Origin: Nemopilema nomurai
Taxonomy: Eukaryota > Cnidaria > Scyphozoa > Rhizostomeae > Rhizostomatidae
Direction of reading: 5' to 3'
NCBI GenBank assembly: GCA_003864495.1
Contig: ML133496.1
Location: 1,108,820 to 1,172,819 of the forward strand
Length of the DNA stretch: 64,000 bases
The notes beneath the pieces are model-generated. The model was not told where the DNA came from and searched no databases. It saw only the letters and a program-made list of their open reading frames with translations. Below are positions 12,597-25,300 of this stretch, piece by piece; position 1 is the first letter of the stretch, and each line of letters begins with the position of its first letter. The position numbers and the translations under genes were made by a program.

Positions 12597-14585
12597 ATGT
12601 CGAACCAGAGGCAACAGGGTAGGTAAGAATGGTCCTCGTAGTATCTGGTGATGCAATCTGTTGGTTTAAATATTTATATGAAAATCATGCAAAAACTGAC
12701 GATCTTACCAAGTTTCACAGCATCTACAAAGAACTGATAATAGATACTTCATTTTGTGTTTAGAAGGAGCTAAAGATACCATGTAACTTCTTGGTTGTTT
12801 CATCCTGTCGCTAATTCTGGTCGTAATGTTGCAGATCAGATAGATTTGAACTACAATATTTGCAGAAGGCCGGCAAGTAACGTGACGTCATTTTAGATGC
12901 GATAATGAATACACAGGAATGAAAGTGCAGATAAGAAAATAGCTGATATGCAAAAAAGTTCATTGAAGTTCGGCAGATGTTCTTTGTTATTCAGTGAAAG
13001 TCACCTTGTTTTACCACTAATCTATCTATCTATTGCTTTCCAAGCTAAGCTTTCTGCAGATTCTTAGTTTTGTTTGGATTTTATAAAAATTGGATTCTGC
13101 AGCAAATTTTATAAAGGCAGCTGCTGAACATCGTATTGAACTCTAGCATGCCACCTTGTGGTTCATGAAATGTTTCTATCTTTGTTTTAGCATTGTTTCT
13201 AGCCTTATGAGCAATTTCGGTACAGATATTATGAAAAAAACTAAATGTTTGTGGCATCTTCTGCATTTTCTTAAAGGCATTGAGTCATGGTTCAACTGCA
13301 AGGTTAATACATCATGTGTGCAGTTTGCTTGACAGCCAATCAGAATAACGGAGCTCTCATAATGACTCAGCAGTTTTTGCAATTTGGGTATACGCTTTCC
13401 ATTTATCATGACTCAATGCCTTTAATATGCCAAAGCCCAAGATAAATGTTATGCTTTTGCCTTGACAAATTTTGAGAATTGGCCAAATGTGGTCCCTAGC
13501 TGTCATTTAGGTTGCAGAGTACTAAAATATTGTTGAAAAACCACTGATCTTTGTGACTGACAATCATCTTTGCATTATATGAGTTATCTACCTGCACAGA
13601 TTTTCTCTATCGCTATATATATATATTTAAAACTCCACATATGGTCTTCTTCTTCTTGATACTTTGTTTATTCTGAACCAAGTTCATTTTATAAGTAGCT
13701 TTTTTCTACACATATTGGAATGATGGAACTTGTTATGTTTCATTCCTTTTCCCTTTAGTCTCCCAAGCCATTTATGCTTTGTTTATTTTCTTTCCAAGCA
13801 GAGAAAGCAATTTTTTTTGTAAAAGCAGGTTACACTGAAACTAGTTTCCAAAGAGACAGTTATTGCTTTTAATCATTTTGCAAAAATGAGAGATTTCACA
13901 TTTCTGCCTAAATGGTAAAACTATTAGACTTGACACAATTATTTTATCAATTATGTGACAAAACTTTTTCCCAATAATTGCAGGCAAGGATACAATCATA
14001 TTCCTTTCAAATGAAGAACTAAATGAGCCTTCACAAATTAAGTTGAATTATGAAAAAGAAGATGAGGAACATATGGGGCTAGTCAAGCCAGATGGTGACA
14101 TAAATTGGAATTGTCCCTGTCTTCAAGGAATGGCAGATGGACCATGTGGTCAAGAATTTAGAGCCTCCTTCTCTTGTTTTCACTTCAGTGAGGCAGATCC
14201 CAAGGGGTCTGATTGCATTGATCAGTTTAGGTATGTATGACCGTCTCAAGATACGCCAGTTCTGCAGTACATAAAATTCCAAAAGATCGTGTTTTAAATC
14301 AACAGAGTAATCATAGTTTACTGATTGTCTCATGCATTGATTCTTTGCAGGTCGATGCAAGAATGTTTTGTACAGCACCCAGATGTATATGCCGTAGATG
14401 ATGACAGTGACAAAAAGGACAAAGAAGCACCAGAAGATGTGCCAGTTCTGGCCAAAGATGCACCTACAAACACAGATGCAGATAAAGAGGAAATACAAAA
14501 ATCAAAAGAAATTTCAGAGGATGTGAGAACTGAATCCTTAAAAAGTAGTAATGATGAACATGCTGTGAGCACTAGTAGTTCTTAA
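12597..14585 (+). CDS. CHCHD4: CHCHD4/MIA40, mitochondrial intermembrane-space oxidoreductase
   Basis: CHCHD4 (MIA40) oxidises incoming small cysteine-rich proteins in the mitochondrial intermembrane space and is recharged by the sulfhydryl oxidase ALR/GFER. Three coding exons, 12597-12618, 13984-14230 and 14351-14585, join in phase to a 167-residue protein, against about 142 in human. The seven-codon first exon matches the short N-terminus of animal homologues. Visible hallmarks are the redox-active Cys-Pro-Cys (residues 51-53) after INWN, then twin CX9C pairs at Cys62/72 and Cys85/95, with the conserved SCFHFS and GSDCIDQF stretches. The tail from about residue 105 is acidic and Ser/Thr-rich and longer than usual. 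All catalytic and structural cysteines are intact. Intron 1 (1.37 kb) hosts a TTAA-flanked MITE and a TGACGTCA site near 12,885. Splice sites follow GT-AG. Confidence 0.95.
13271..13425. mobile_element. TTAA-flanked MITE, piggyBac-like target site
   Basis: A 147-bp unit (13275-13421) is bounded by a perfect 15-bp terminal inverted repeat, AGGCATTGAGTCATG and its complement. It is flanked on both sides by TTAA (13271-13274 and 13422-13425). A TTAA target duplication is the signature of the piggyBac superfamily. The element is too short to code for a transposase, so it would be non-autonomous. It lies in intron 1 of CHCHD4. Confidence 0.75.
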
Positions 14586-14795
14586 ACCATAAAGCTTAGA
14601 TAAATAGGCACTATTTTCGAATTTGTATGGTGTTTAAATAGTTCCTTTCTCATTTGTGTGTGGAAAAGTCCTTTTGTATTTGAACAAGGGGCTAAAATTA
14701 TAATCATATGTTAACCTTATGTTCAAAATGAAGCTTAACTGGTAACAATTTTTAACAAAGGAGAGTTCAATTCATTGGAAAAAATCCTTCTTTTC

Positions 14796-14801
14796 AATAA
14801 A
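14796..14801 (+). terminator. Poly(A) signal of CHCHD4
   Basis: AATAAA lies 210 bases after the CHCHD4 stop codon and is the first canonical signal downstream. Cleavage is expected 10-30 bases further on. Confidence 0.6.
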
Positions 14802-16482
14802 ACTTAGTATGAGAAAACATGGTTATTAGATTTATGCCATGAAGTATCTTCCTTTAGTGAGTTGAAAGTTAAACACTGTTTCAGTCGTGTGATTGTTGGA
14901 AAAATATAGAAGATGCTATATTTTTTATGCCAGCCCAAATTGAAATCTTTTTTTTCGTGCAGTTCTATTTGAAGTTTGAGGGGGAAGTGCCAAGTTTTAC
15001 GAACTGTTTACTTTGAAGCAAATTGTTAATCAAAAGTAATGTATCATAGAAGTGCAAAATTGTCTGATGCTTTTAGCATGAAAATATTTCTAAGGAGACA
15101 CTATGATATGTTCCCATAATAATCTTTAGGCCTTCAAAAATCAATTGCAATTGCTAAATTTTGATTTATAAAGACAGGCCTTCCAATATGGCTTTGGAAT
15201 CCCACTTTATTACTCAGCATTGAAATAGTTGTTCTATCTAATGTTGAAAAAAATCTCTTTGGTTAATTGGAAGATTTTTATAATTATCATAACTGACGGA
15301 GGATCGATGTGGTCCTTATATCATGTGAAATCTATTTGCGGATGATCTTGCTTATGGTCCTAAATTTGAATTGAAAGTTCTTGAAACAACTATCACTTTT
15401 AAAACAATATAGCATTCATGAAAAACGATTCCGGACCATGTCATCCCCACATAGTTATATGGTCATTTGAAGGTATCAACATACCAGTTTGGATTCTTTA
15501 AGAGATATTGAGAAAGGATGTATGTGTAAGGTTTCCTTGTCATGAAACATTTCAGTAAGCTTAAACGAGAAAAGGTTAAAAGGTGGGTCGAAAGATTCTT
15601 TGAATATCCTTTCAAATAGAAATTTCTATGAATCAATAACAAATTGTCAAAAAAATTGACTATAGTTGTAATTATCAAACACGATAAATACAAGTCTGGG
15701 AACAACGGATTAGTGACAAACTGAAGCAATACCAATTATTGATGCACCGAAACTTAGATCGACTGCTGGATGAAAAAAACCAAACGGTGAAATGGTCTCA
15801 ACTCTAATCCTTGACTAAGATTCCATTGAAACATTTGATTGAAGCAATCTGCTAAATTTCGTCTGCTTAGCATTATAATAACAAGGTTGTTTCATTTCTT
15901 ATTTTAAAGGAGACATTTAGACTTGTTTCTCTTATAAAAGTAAACAATAAGCTTGCATTTAAAACCATAATACCTTCTTAACGAAAAAAATCATCTTTAG
16001 CTTAGCCCCGATGTTTTTCCCTTGAAACATCAGCTATATTTTCAAAACATTTTCCTCCGTAACTCAACAACAGCTGATGAGTTTAATAAAATATGTAATA
16101 AGAAGTATCTTTGTTTACATAAATCGTAATTCCTCTTTGTAAGGAAGAATTGCATCTGCTCGTTAATATAATATTTTTCAAAAATAATTTTCATTGGGCT
16201 CTCTAATCGGAAACATCACGAAATTACACAAGTTTAATTAAAGAGATTATATCCTAGAAACTATCTACTTCTTTTCAAAGACCGTTACTCGATTGCACAT
16301 TTGTCGATATCTCTTCAAAAATTAGAAACATTACTTCGACTTTTCTTCGCAAACATACACGATTAGGGAATATATTGAAGCTTAATCGGCCCATCTTGTA
16401 AGCAGCTCTCCAGCACTTGATTCTATTCAACACTAGGCCTCTTGACAATCCAACGTGCTTAAACATTCTTTTATTCACATAC

Positions 16483-16601
16483 CTTGCCCGTAACTCTAAT
16501 ATGAGATTACAAGCAACGGTGGCAGGACCAAGTTGCATAAAATTCAAATGCAATCGAGGTTGCCAAAACTCGTTCACCCTGGAAATAGCAAATTCAGCCA
16601 T
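16483..16601 (-). CDS. Candidate first coding exon of an unrecognised gene
   Basis: From an ATG at 16601 the frame reads 39 codons plus two bases (starting MAEFAISRVNEFWQPRL) to a good donor, AAG followed by GTATGTG. An ATG-to-donor exon directly downstream of a CRE/E-box block looks like a real gene start, and the open frame continues past the donor to about 108 codons. I do not recognise the sequence and found no matching downstream exon at lower coordinates, so this could be chance. Confidence 0.25.
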
Positions 16602-16685
16602 GTTTTTAAGATCGTTCCCTTAAAAGTGGAAATTTGAAGCAAAATGAAGCAATGAACACAAACTCAGTAGCTGCAAATCGAGTGC

Positions 16686-16724
16686 TGACGTCATGATTTC
16701 GTCACGTTCGACAGCAGGCACGTG
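16686..16724 (-). promoter_or_regulatory. CRE plus E-box block
   Basis: A full palindromic cAMP-response element, TGACGTCA (16686-16693), and an E-box, CACGTG (16719-16724), sit within 40 bases of each other. A second CRE-like half site (TCGTCACG) lies between them. They are 85-125 bases upstream of the candidate minus-strand ATG at 16601. The motifs are seen directly; promoter function is inferred. Confidence 0.35.
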
Positions 16725-18891
16725 ATTAATCACGACTCTTTTCCACCTGTTATCTCGCCAATTGCTATCTCACTACACAACCGTCATCCTATTGCAATCT
16801 TGACTGTTGCTGCCCTAGACCTATGCTTTCTAATGGAATACCCTCTACTGTTATCTCGTTGATGTAGTCAGCGTTTGAATGCAGAAGAAAGCAGCGCAGG
16901 CTACCAGTGAAGAAACTAATTATGGCGAAATGTTCCTAGAAGAGGCCCTGAAGCCCCGAAGCGATTTTACGACAATGACACCCAAATTGGGGTGTATGTA
17001 TGAAGCCTTGGAAGTTACTGATAAACACTAGGTCAGGTGTGTCCTAACGTGACCGTAAAAAAACAAGCAAAAAAGTAATGATAGTTCTGACGATACAGAG
17101 GCTGGTTCATTACACCCAGAACCGTCGCTTTATACGTTCAGTCCAATCACACGTTCACTATTCAACAAGATTATGACTTACATGTCTCCAACTGGAATGG
17201 CCAGACAAAGCAAGCACCGTTATTTACAATTAAACATATTGGCACAGAGAACTCAATCAGATGAGTCTACAAGTTCTGCCCAAATAAATGACAAAGTTCC
17301 ATGCCAATTATTGGTAGAACTACAAATTTCAGCCTTCAGCCTTATGCCCAATATACATTCCTAAAAAGATTTTATTTTGTTTCATTAAGATAGCACATAA
17401 TCCCCAATAAGTGAATATCCTATCTAAACCCATACTAAAACAGAGTTAGCTACAAATCTCTTGAGACAGATATAGAGCAAATACATAGGAATTAATTGTC
17501 AGAAGGTGATGATGATGCCATTTTAAAAACAAAACTAATGTGCATCATTTAGTACCTTTAGAAAGCAGATTCCAATACATGAGTATCCTTAAGTGGTCGT
17601 AAATAGCTTGTAAATTTAAAGAAACATTAGTGAAAAATTTGGATTCAAGGAGAAGCACAAGAGCAGTGCTTTTGTTGTTACGACTTACAAAGCTTGTTCA
17701 GCATGCTACACACAACAATTTTCACACATTAAACCTGACAGTGGTAGAGACATCAAGCATGCGCGGTACAAAAGACCCTGATAATTATGTTTTTAAACAT
17801 TTGTACAAACTCTCAGCAAACGCTTCGTCAACAAGCCTTCGAGTATATGACCGCAAAAACAATGGATGCTTTCTCATCTCCAGGTGCTGGGGATCTTCAA
17901 AAAAGGATTAGAAATCGAAGAAGTTATGTTTTTGTGCTTAACAAAATTGAATTATGCAGTTGGTGAATGTGCTTCTGTAATCAATAAAAAGGCATTGTTC
18001 ACGCAGTACACAATATAAAACATAAATATTATCAAATGCAAACAATTAAAAGGAAACTTCTTTTTGGGACTTGAGAAATTCTATTCAGACAACATGATGC
18101 TTTTGATTTATCACAAAGTTTTCAGCCAAAACTCAGCTTATAGAACCAAACTACTTCGTGGCATCAGCTGATTTTCCAACAAAACAATTCTCATTTCACA
18201 AACAGCATCGTCTACGCAAAAAAATAATACTTTGCTACAATGGAGGCGGGAAAGGCTGTATTTTGGGGGACATATGATATTATTCGCAGTGAATTTTAGC
18301 CTTATCGTACGAAAGACTGGCAAAACAGAAGGAATGACTGAGGATCTCGCTCGACTTGGAATATCTTTTCAATGGCCAGAATAAATTCTGTTGCCTCTCC
18401 TAAGACTCTGCCTTGGTCAAATCAGTAAGTTTTTTAAGAAAGAGAAGAGGAAAAACGTAGCCTGGAATAAGACGTTGCGCTCAATTGAAAAGAATCGGAT
18501 TCGTTTGCCATTGATGAAATAAATATCCATATTCTATAGGCTATGCGCGGAAAATACTAAAGATAAAGGCCATCGAACTATCTCTAAAAACAGTTAAAAA
18601 TAACGAACCGTAAATCTTTTCTGCATCTCTTATAAAATCGACCTAACGTTCTGGTTTTACCACCCCTCAAATACATAACCGTGATTTCATGTACTAAATT
18701 ACATCATCAAGATAATAATATTTTCAGTAATAAATTAGCTTTCAATTTCAAGCTCTCACACCAAGGCCAATAAAATAATGCAATATTATGAGTTATTCAT
18801 GCACGTGGAACGCATTGCTTTGTATTCGTCTTACTTTGCAACTCTTCTTTTAACTACTTCATGGTTTATTCGTGTATTTACACTTCATTAG

Positions 18892-19135
18892 ATGTCTCTC
18901 TGTATTAGCCTCGGGTTTCATGATTCTAGTAAGCATGGGCAATTTTTTTAAGAAAACATGGAGCTTAGAAGGCGAAAAAGGCATTGCTACCTATAAAGCA
19001 GCATTGTACAATCGATTGTATCGGAGGCGCCTGCAGCATATAGGGAAACCTAGTTTATATGATCATTCAAATCACAATCAGCCACAAAATATGATCATCA
19101 ACATGCCCTCACTGTTAATAAAGACAGTAAGCTAA
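18892..19135 (+). CDS. Candidate terminal exon of a small membrane protein
   Basis: After a possible acceptor (TTCATTAG, ending 18891) an open frame runs 81 codons to TAA. It holds one hydrophobic segment (CLSVLASGFMILVSMGNFF), then a basic, amphipathic stretch (ATYKAALYNRLYRRRLQHIG) and a polar tail. One membrane span followed by basic residues is the layout of small mitochondrial inner-membrane proteins. Resemblance to any named family is too weak to claim. No upstream exon was identified, so it may be a chance frame. If real, it is convergent with TAF1C. Confidence 0.25.
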
Positions 19136-19395
19136 AGAAAATTCACATTTCGGATCCTAGTTAATGGACCCTGATTTCTTTAGAGGAAAGCATCTTACTA
19201 CCTCTTACAACTATCAATAATTCCCATAGAAATTTATCCCATTCGGTATGAAACATAGAAATTTGACGTTGCAAAAAGTTAAGAAATGATTACTTAGAAA
19301 ACACAATGATGCTCATACGTAAAAATGTGAGGCCTTTTAAATATCTTTAAAATTATATACACTTCATATAATATGAGACATATAATAAAAACATA

Positions 19396-22300
19396 TTAAA
19401 ACCCCATTTCTCTTGTTGCTTTCTTTTTACGTGGGGTAGTCCGAGCTTTTGCAGGCGAGTGGTTTTTTCTTTCCGGACTAAAATTTAAAGCAGCATAATC
19501 TGCTGTCATATTGAGCTCAGCGAGGTTAAACATACCTGCGTCGAAACCTTCGATAGCATCGGAGTATCTTCTCTTCCTCGTGTTGCTGTTGCTGACTTCT
19601 GCCGTGACACCTACCGTCTGATGAGCATTGTTGTTATGATTGTTATGATGAGCATGATTCGTGATTTCGTGATCGTATTTCGGATTCTTATCAAATTCAA
19701 GTTCGTTGAATTCCGACTTCGGGAGAATTCGCATGGCTTTTTTTGCCAAGGATAACGACATCTTATTGGGATTCGCAGTTTTTATAGGAGAATTCACCCT
19801 AGATATTTGACTCGAAAAAGAATCCTTTGAAATAAGGCTGCTCTCTCCTTTCAGCTTGACATCTTCTTTTGACATGACAGTGTTCAGGGTAAATGACTCT
19901 GGCATCTTTACAGTGACGTCATCACCAAACTCATCACCATTTCCCTGCATCGATTTGCTTGATTCCCTATTCGCTCCAAACATTGTAGTTCTTTTTTCGT
20001 CTTCTTTTTCTTCTTCTTTGTAAACTAGCCTACCAGATGCATTTAGATACCAGTTATCACCATCATCATCCTGATCTTCCTTTGGTTTTTTCCGAGGTGT
20101 TCTCCTTATTTCGCTTTCTTCAACAACATCGCTCTCTTCTCCTTTTTCAACATCCAGTGTCAAATCAATCGGCGTGTAAAACTCGTCGTTGTTCCAGTTT
20201 GTGAAGAGCACGACACTCACAGGATCTTTCGACTTTTCAACTTTCCTGACGAATTTGTGGAAATCAGGTAATGTGCCAGGTAGACCCAAAGTCGCATTCG
20301 TCAACGCCAGCCGATTTTCAAATGCATCTTTTAACCGAGCAGAGATCGCGACATCAAGATTACACCCACTGCACTCCGAAGCTTGTCTATCGAGCGTTGC
20401 CTTGCATATCGGACAGAACTTGTCAGCAGATTCGCCAATGCAATCGTCGCTTTGCTCCACGGAGAACTCATCTCTACTCCTCCACGGAACATCTTCCGAA
20501 GTGCCGTCTACATTTCCATGCCTAGGCCCTATCGAACCAGCCATTTCGCCTTCAGCATTCGTCTCAGACAAGTCGCAAGATACCTTGTTGGGCTTACAAG
20601 CGTCTCCATAGTCACCACTCTTCACTGTCACTTCCTCGGCTGACCTCTCTTTCGCAAATCTCGCTCGAGCCTTCATTTGGTTGTTGTGGACATCGACAAT
20701 AACGCCTTCATTGGTTGGCACCGTTGTGGTTGACAAATTAGCCTCTTCGTTGTATAATTTCGCCTCGTTGTACAATTCGCATGCCTTGTCTGTCCATTCC
20801 CTACATCTTTTCTCCAATTGGTCAACAACAAACCCAGTTCTTAGAGCTTTATCTATAAATGGACACTCTTCATTAAGTAGAGACTTTCGATCAGCCTCGC
20901 TTTCACTTACCTTGGCCTCGTTTCGCAGCACCTGGTAAAACAGATCACCCGGCTTCGTTAGCTGTATTGCGAGAAGGTCATTGCTGCGCGATGCCTCGAC
21001 TGGAAGGATACCAACACCGATAAGAGGCTGCGTCATTCTCTTGAGAACTGCTGGTGAAACAACGCGGCAGTCGTTCTTGATCATCTGAAGCCATGCCTCT
21101 GGAGGGGACAACTGAAAGGCAATGAAGACCACCATTAGGAACAATTGTTCGAGCGAGTTCTGTGGTACCCAGACTTCTCCCGTCAACCACTGTGTTGACA
21201 GGCCTTTGATTGATCGCATTGACACATGACGTTCAAAAATTAAATATCATCAGACCAGATCAAGCGTCCTACTGATCACGTGCCTCTCCAACTTGTTTGC
21301 AGTGGTGCAAATGAGCCACTGGCAAAGATGCCATTTTAAATCCTAACGCACTTCACCTTTCTATTTAACGACAAAGCTACTTGCTGCTACTCCTAAAGTC
21401 TCAATATCTTGTCAATTCAGTTAAATCAATATTATTTTTAAACAATGCCTTAGCTTTATATCATATGGCATGTAGCATTGTGTACACGAAATTTGAGCAT
21501 TACATTGATGCAACAGCTAGAACCTGACTCCTTCATACAGAGTAATAATGATAAAAATATTAAAATATCATATTCGTTAAGTCTATGCTAGATCATCGAA
21601 CCTTTCTTGGGCTTCCAAGACAAGAAGGAGGCTGTGTTCTGTATGCAGACGAGGCAAGATCTTGAAGAAACCTTGACGCTGGCTGGACCTCTTGCGTCAG
21701 CTCTATCAACCTTGTATCCCTGTATCTATATCCACCAAGCAAAGCTAATGTGTGGAATCTGGAATCATTATTGTAGTCAAACACTCGAAGAAACTGCGGA
21801 CTGCTACGCATGTAGTGATTAACCGTTATCAGCGGAGTATTTGTGAAACGTTCATCCACTACAATGAAACCAAGCTCTGACGTTAGAAGTATCTGATGCG
21901 GATCTACAGGGTGCAGAGAGGCCGGGCGTCTTAGCTTGTCCATCTGATTTAGGCCGGTGTTTGGAAGTTGAAGGATTCGTTGGGATGACTTTGGGCCAGC
22001 CTAAAGGGAAAAAGTGCGTCAGGCATCATTTGACTAAGCAGACATCAGATTACCGCGAAGAAGCATGCTAACTGAGCTAAAGGCCAGAAACTAGGCATGG
22101 AATGTTGCGCGCTGTATAAGAATGCAATTCGCAAGAGTGTGCAACAACAACAACATAACAGCAATCTACCAACATCGGTTAGTAATCTGTGGTGTACCAC
22201 AATGCTCAATTCGTAGACCTCTTCTATTGACAATAACTATAAACAAAATAGATGAGGCAATGAGCAGCATACTATACAAAAATGATATATCTATAAAAAG

Positions 22301-25300
22301 TTAACAGTTGTACAGGAGCAAAAGGCTTTAGCCAATCTAGAAAACAAAAATGGCAGAAAAAACATAAGAAATCATAGAAATAAAATCTTTTAGAAATGTA
22401 CCATAAAACATTGTTGTATACGGAATACGTTATTTGGAGAGACAATGTCTGCGAGGAGGAAACGAGAAATGCTCACCCGGGTATCGTACATATGCAAGTC
22501 CTGTGGATGGATGATCAAAATAGAGGTTGGGCTCGTGCCGTAAATGCAGTTCACCCATCGAATGTCATCGCAGTTTGAGTGCCTGTGGACTTGGTGGTCG
22601 GAGAACAGTTTGACCACACCGTCTCTCCAACACCTGATCTCCCCGTTTTCAAGGCAAATTACAGCGTCGTTGGTAAAGTGAGGGTTCACTGCCATTGACA
22701 AGATTCTTGACTTCTCTCTCAAAGTTTGAGCAAGTTCGAAATGACGATGCTCTTCGTAATCTGTAGGCCCCTAGAAAATGAGGACAATATTGGCAATTGC
22801 TAGAATATTAAGCAATGGCATTATGCATCTCTAAAAACAACAACCTAATTTGCGAGTGCAAACATGTCAATATTATTGTTTAAAGGGAAGAGAAAAGATG
22901 GCAAATGGTCATTGGAAATTTTCCTTTCAATGGCATGTTATGAAATTATGTTTTTAGAGCAAAACATTCCGATAAAAGCTTGGGAGCGTCGACTAACCCT
23001 CATCTCATTTCGCAAGGCAAAAAATCATTCAAACCTCATGTTTCAATTCAAATATCAGGTAATAGCAGATTGTTAGGGGTCAGAATCAAGGCTCACTTAA
23101 AAAACTGTCAGCTTAGCCTGCCTCGCTTTCAGTTGTATTTGGCATGAAATTGAGGCAGCTGAGAAAACAAAGTGGAAGTTCACTACTGTTCTACCTTGTG
23201 TCTTAAGCTTACCCCCTCGAAACCGTGTGGTACATAAAACGCGGCCGATAGAGGTCTAATGATCACAAACACTTGATCGTTTCGCATTAGCTTTATTTCG
23301 CGTTACTTGATACAGTGACCTCACTTCAAAGTCAGTAAGCAGAGTCTGTGCTTTATCTCTGAGCATATTTGCCGAAAAGCATGCCATGAAAGATAATCCA
23401 TTTCGAAATTACAGTTGTAGATAGCATTATCAAAGGCTTACGACAGCTTTAAGGAGGTGATAAGAAATGCGATATGGACAAGCAACTTGAAGAGCAGAAA
23501 AACTTTCAGCTAAATATCAGGACTAAGAGAAAGATCTACGATCAGATATGAAATTTCAACTGCCTGACTTCAACAAATTCAAGGTCAAAAATAATCATCG
23601 ATGTATACCAAAGCAAAACCGCAATTCAAGAGACTTTCCCTAATTCTCTGGAAATCAAAAAGCTCTTCACGTTAACCGAACTCAATTTCAAGAAATAAAA
23701 TGAAACTTTTAATTCTCATCGTCATTATAGTCCAGCTTTTATGATAAGAGACGAGGCTTCAAATGCTGGTGAGCATTTTACGACAAACATTTCATTTAAG
23801 AAATTAGAGGATTCGTTCACGAAAAAACCGGTAAGATGGGCAGCGATAATAACTTATATTTCATTAATTTTATCTTAAATAAATCTGCAATCCTTATGAA
23901 ATGGATTTCCTTTGGAAGCAACGATCCTTGGTCATTATACTTCCTGTACCTCTAACGAGTTTAATCTGAATCAACTAGAGAAAAACTTACTTCAAGCATA
24001 TTCTTATCAAGAACTCAATTACCCATTTTCAAAAACATTAACTAATTCTCAATTGTTTACAAAACATTCATAAAAATTATGAATATTTTAATGTGCATTC
24101 CGAATGATGAAGAAATTATGTTCGTGAGTGAAATTGAGAATTGAGCGCCTAATTATTGATTTGATGTTCGGAAATGTAAAAGAGACGTTTGATTGAGTTT
24201 CGTTACTAATTGGCTTGAGTGGATAAGTCACGTGATAAATGCGCTGTTATTCTTAGATTCTCTCGCGTGCGTATCCAGCAGAACCAAATGCGCTGATTAA
24301 CAATGAGCGTTGCACCTGCCCAACACCTTGGCATATGGTCAGGAAAAACTTTGCATTCCCCCAGCCGATAAACTTGGCCACCGCAAACCTTCTTACAAAG
24401 CAAGCGAGCCTGGACGAACCGTTAAATATTATCAGCAAAAATATCTGCGGGGATTTTGGCTTCAGTACCGCCATGCTTGCCTATATCTTCCATTATGGCG
24501 TGGCCTCTTTTGTGTTTAGAGCGTGCGAGTGTAAAAAATGCGTTTACATTGAATCAGCTCTTGTAGCATATACCAAGGAAATCTTGCAGGCAAAGTTAGC
24601 AACAACGTGCTAGCATTTAGCGGCACTAGATATGTTTCGTGAAAAAGAAACGGATACCATTAAAAAAGCACTGCATGCGCTTTATACTACACGACTGTCG
24701 CTTGCGCATAACCCTACTTCTGACTTTCCATTCTGTCTCATTTTAGCTCCGGACTTCATTCTGTCGAAAGCATCTGCTCTATTCCGGGATACGATTGGCC
24801 TCCAATTCTAGGCTATTCCCGCATATTTCTTTTATCCGCCGGGAAGCTTTCAGTTGAAAACCTCGCTCTGCCCTTCGATTGATTCCAATTTTAGGCTAGT
24901 CCGATTTATTTCTTTTCGGTTACTTAAGCAACTCCGGGCATCTATCTCCGGGTTCTACTGACCTACTCTGATACAGCAGAACTCACGGAGACCAAAAGGA
25001 GTGACAGGGTCATCAGCCAGCCTAAGCCTTTCACGACATTTCGGACTCGGGCAGTAATAAAAAATAATAACAGACTCGGACAGCCAAGACTGACTCGATA
25101 CCAGACGGAACCTCTTCTTTCACCAAACCATGTCTATTTTTGCACATCATTGTATAGTAAAACAAAATAACATAAGCTTTGGAAAATGATGGGAATCCTT
25201 GCACACGCTGAATACAATGAATTCAATTACCCATACCTTTGCTTTTAGCTTACACTCCGTGCAAGCTACCATTATTCGTCCGGCGAACAATACACGAATA

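Larger units (their letters stand above)
14586..18891. other. CHCHD4 3' UTR followed by gene-poor spacer
   Basis: The first 200 bases are CHCHD4 3' UTR, ending near the AATAAA at 14796. The rest is AT-rich with no firm gene. The only noteworthy points are a promoter-like block with a possible minus-strand first exon at about 16.5-16.7 kb, and a possible terminal exon just beyond the right edge. Other open frames have no motif support. Confidence 0.45.

Noticed and set aside
20189..20938. Several plus-strand open frames
   Set aside because: They are antisense shadows of the long TAF1C last exon and match no protein I recognise.
21112..21225. N-terminal extension of the 609-codon TAF1C frame (starting MSMRSIKG)
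   Set aside because: A good acceptor (TGCCTTTCAG) at 21,112 and the protein alignment place the exon start at 21,111; the upstream part is intron that happens to stay open.
24206..24613. Overlapping open frames near 24.4 kb
   Set aside because: They are intronic to TAF1C, lack motifs, and both strands are open because of local composition.
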